Shown: piece by piece, positions 44,979-46,998 of the stretch | Position numbering within the stretch: the first letter of the stretch is position 1 | Layout of the letters: each line of letters begins with the position of its first letter | DNA from: Vibrio sagamiensis NBRC 104589 | GTDB taxonomy: Bacteria > Pseudomonadota > Gammaproteobacteria > Enterobacterales > Vibrionaceae | Direction: 5' to 3' | NCBI RefSeq assembly: GCF_007990935.1 | Contig: NZ_BJXJ01000033.1 | Coordinates: forward strand, 1 to 46,998 | DNA: 46,998 bases | Position numbers and translations under genes: made by a program | The notes under the pieces: generated by a model | What the model saw: the letters and a program-made list of their open reading frames with translations, nothing else | What the model was told of the DNA's origin: nothing | The model's database searches: none

Positions 44979-45607
44979 TATTACTGCAATTATCATCAGG
45001 GCAAGGTCCTCTCGAATGCTGTAAAGCGGTTGGTTTAGCATTAAAACACATTGAAAAACAGTGCCAGCAACAAGCGATTGAATTAACCATCGTAGAGACT
45101 ATCCCAGCAGAAAAAAAAGGGTGTTTTAAGTCTTTATTATTGAAGCTTGAATCAAGCCATAAAGGGAGAGCCAAATTGCTCGCTTCATCGTGGCAAGGTG
45201 CGATGTTATGGGTCTGTCAAAGCCACTTTAGACCGAAGCATAAGCGTAAAAACTGGTTTTTTGGTGGGCGGATGTTTGAGCTTAATGAAGCCAAGTTTGG
45301 GGCGGGTGTGACCTATCAAACTTGCCGCGCATCAGGCGCTGGGGGGCAGCATGTTAATACGACCAACTCTGCGGTTAGGGCAATGCATAATGAAACGGGA
45401 ATGTCAGTACGTGTCGAGAGTGAGCGAAGTCAGCATGCTAATAAACGGCTGGCGAAAGCGTTACTCTTTCAAAAACTAGACATGCTTGAGCAAGAAAAAG
45501 CGACCTCTCAAGACAAAGCTCGTTGGCAACAACACTGGGAGCTTGAAAGAGGTAATCCAGTAAGAACATTTAAAGGCGATAAATTTGTTGCTGCCGATAC
45601 TTTTTGA
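44975..45607 (+). CDS. prfH: Peptide chain release factor homologue PrfH
   Basis: 210 aa. The catalytic loop GAGGQ has Gly-Gly-Gln at 123-125, the motif that triggers peptide release on ribosomes. The stop-codon-reading domain of RF1/RF2 is missing or reduced, as expected for PrfH, which acts on stalled ribosomes with a cut decoding centre. I chose the ATG at 44975, which overlaps the rtcB stop, over a TTG at 44966. The C-terminus (RWQQHWELERGNPVRTFKGDKF) is as in RF-H proteins. It works with the upstream RtcB: release of the nascent chain, then resealing of the rRNA. Confidence 0.93.
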   Translation: MILLQLSSGQGPLECCKAVGLALKHIEKQCQQQAIELTIVETIPAEKKGCFKSLLLKLESSHKGRAKLLASSWQGAMLWVCQSHFRPKHKRKNWFFGGRMFELNEAKFGAGVTYQTCRASGAGGQHVNTTNSAVRAMHNETGMSVRVESERSQHANKRLAKALLFQKLDMLEQEKATSQDKARWQQHWELERGNPVRTFKGDKFVAADTF

Positions 45608-45668
45608 GTACTGGCATGAGAAAAATAAATATTAGGGTATAGAGGATCTCGTTATGTAATTCCATCTC

Positions 45669-45715
45669 GGCACAGTCAATAGAAGCCTCATGATATAAGA
45701 GGAATGAACTGTGCC
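45669..45715 (+). terminator. Nested hairpin after prfH, probable terminator
   Basis: GGCACAGT (45669-45676) pairs with ACTGTGCC (45708-45715), with an inner CCTC / GAGG stem (45686-45689, 45699-45702). Only a short T run (TATTT) follows, so it may be a terminator or a structured 3' element. Confidence 0.5.
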
Positions 45716-45753
45716 TATTTCACCAAAAAAGATAATTATCCCTTTTTGGCTAT

Positions 45754-45784
45754 ATACCCAAGCATTTTGAAATGACTTGGGTAT
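45754..45784. repeat. Palindrome ATACCCAAG-N13-CTTGGGTAT
   Basis: Nine-base perfect arms flank CATTTTGAAATGA, itself largely self-complementary. The arm sequence ACTTGGGTAT recurs at 18997-19006 (reverse) and 21752-21761. It looks like a member of a dispersed repeat family; it sits just before the ligase remnant. Confidence 0.6.
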
Positions 45785-45804
45785 CAATCCCATGGAGAAA
45801 TATA

Positions 45805-46561
45805 ATGAGAATAAAATATCCTCGTACCCCTCATTTACCTTGGTCGCCAGGTGCGACGCCTGATGATATACACCAAAGTCATCTGCAAAACTTTATTGGT
45901 AAGCAGATTGTCGTGACAGAAAAAATGGATGGTGAAAATACCACATTTTATCATGACTATATTCATGCGAGATCCATTGATAGTCGTTTTCATGTTTCAA
46001 GAGCTTGGGTAAAAGCATTGCAAGCAGAGAGCGGTTATTTGATCCCAAAAGGATGGCGTATTTGTGGAGATATCCTGCCAACATTACAGCCATTTTTATG
46101 TGATGTGTGGCTTGAGTGGCAGTGGCAAAACCTCTTGGATTGCTAACAATCTAAAAGGCTTTGAAGTGATTTCTCTTGATCAAATAAGAGCAGAGTTAAA
46201 TGGTAAACGTGAGTGCCAAAAAAAACGAGGGCAAGTCCTACAACTGGCTAAATTGCGTTTAAAAAGAGCCTTAGCTGCAAAGCGAAATGTTGTGTGGGAC
46301 GCCACCAATATCAGAAAGGATTTCAGGAGCGTCTTGTGTGATTTGGGTGATAACTACAATGCCTTGGTGACCATTGTGGCTTTTCAACAAAAACTAAGCC
46401 GCATTTACGAGAATAACAACAAGCGCCGACATGCTATCAGTTACGAAGTGCTTGAAGCTCAACAGAAAAAACTGGAATGGCCATGGCGGTCTGAAGCCCA
46501 TCGAATGTTAGTTATCGGAGAAAAAGGCCAAGATCTGCTTAGGCAAGGAACATTTCTTTAA
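45805..46561 (+). pseudogene. RNA ligase / RNA kinase remnant with internal deletion
   Basis: The first part (ATG at 45805) is the N-terminus of an RNA ligase of the DRB0094-like family: LPWSPGATPDDI, the nucleotidyl-transfer motif EKMDGENTT with the reactive Lys, HARSIDSRFH, and GWRICGD, where the family continues CGEN. At about 46066-46100 the ligase frame breaks off and, in another frame, the C-terminal kinase domain begins (HYSHFYVMCGLSGSGKTSW, a P-loop; then NVVWDATN). The kinase part runs to the stop at 46559-46561. The rest of the ligase, and perhaps an HD-type domain usually fused before this kinase, are missing. A GTG at 46064 or 46100 could still start the kinase domain. Ligase-kinase systems of this type repair RNA, as does the neighbouring RtcB-PrfH pair. 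Confidence 0.7.
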
Positions 46562-46619
46562 GCCGCGCTGAATATCAAACGATTCTATCTACGAGTCGTT
46601 GTTGCGATTGAAGGCTAAG

Positions 46620-46656
46620 GTCACCTCATAGCACAGAGCATCTGAGGTGACTTTTT
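46620..46656 (+). terminator. Terminator after the kinase remnant
   Basis: GTCACCTCA (46620-46628) pairs perfectly with TGAGGTGAC (46643-46651) and is followed by five T. Confidence 0.85.
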
Positions 46657-46998
46657 GCTGATTATTTTTACTCTCCCAGACAAGTTCATAGGTAAGTTAA
46701 ATTCCATTAACCTTTATAATATCAGGTAGCTATATTGATTTTGGTAAAGCTGCGTTATCACTATCATTTATGTCATGTGATTGGCCATAAGAATGCGATC
46801 AATTTAACCTCGAGTCAGTGCTTATCGTCGGCTGTTTACAAATAGAACATGTACTTTACTCGATTTCTCCGCGGGTAAAAGTAAGTGAAAGAAATTTTAG
46901 ATTTTTTGCTAAAGCTTTTTTTATCTGCGCCGTTAATAAAAGTAACTTTGAGAGAACTACTTGGTTTTCCGAGACATCGGAAGCCGCAACACGGAAAA
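46657..46998. other. End of window, no clear gene
   Basis: No clear gene is seen after the terminator up to the window edge. One frame starting at a GTG at 46885 stays open for 38 codons to the end (MKEILDFLLKLFLSAPLIKV and so on, read with GTG as Met) and could be the start of a gene, but it lacks a ribosome binding site. Confidence 0.35.

Overview
The window looks like chromosomal DNA of a marine Vibrio or a close relative. Four things point there: the order flgT / flgOP / flgNMA / cheVR / flgBCDE / flgFGHIJ / flgKL / flagellin is the Vibrio polar-flagellum locus, and flgT, flgO and flgP build its H and T rings; several flagellar operons start with sigma-54 sites; a chitobiase of exactly Vibrio type is present; base composition is moderately AT-rich. 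The species cannot be named from sequence alone.

Layout. 1-10.2 kb: a TraB/GumN-family protein (minus strand), a chitobiase lipoprotein with upstream CRP-like sites, a small outer-membrane beta-barrel, then a copper operon on the minus strand (copA followed by a DUF411 gene with two frameshifts) driven by a textbook CueR-type promoter, and gltX. 10.2-14.8 kb: an AT-rich accessory island with a small basic protein, an 8-bp tandem repeat, a secreted double-PLAT-like protein and a secreted sphingomyelinase-type phosphodiesterase. 14.9-18.8 kb: an APC amino-acid antiporter translationally close to a glutaminase (a probable glutamine-based acid-resistance pair), then a Kch-type potassium channel and tRNA-Arg(CCT). 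19-38.5 kb: the flagellar/chemotaxis block, in which sigma-54 GG-N10-GC sites lie before flgT, flgO (weaker), flgB, flgF, flgK and, in degenerate form, the flagellin gene, and a good sigma-28 site lies before flgM.

38.5-47 kb is a second accessory region: a broken small gene with an in-frame stop, an orphan 115-aa gene, two tiny overlapping genes on the minus strand, an inositol-dehydrogenase-like oxidoreductase, a 597-aa secreted protein of unknown function, and an RNA-repair block. That block encodes RtcB (RtcB2 type) and PrfH with overlapping stop/start codons, followed by an internally deleted remnant of an RNA ligase plus RNA kinase system. RtcB2-PrfH pairs are known to rescue and reseal ribosomes cut in the 16S decoding centre. 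Here the pair is preceded by a 13-codon leader ORF with a strong ribosome binding site whose last codons form one arm of a nested RNA structure. This looks like an attenuation-type control element and is, to my knowledge, the most original signal in the window.

Together the window mixes core Vibrio functions (motility, chitin use, copper export, translation) with two islands likely concerned with interaction with hosts or competitors (secreted lipid hydrolase; ribosome repair and orphan small genes).
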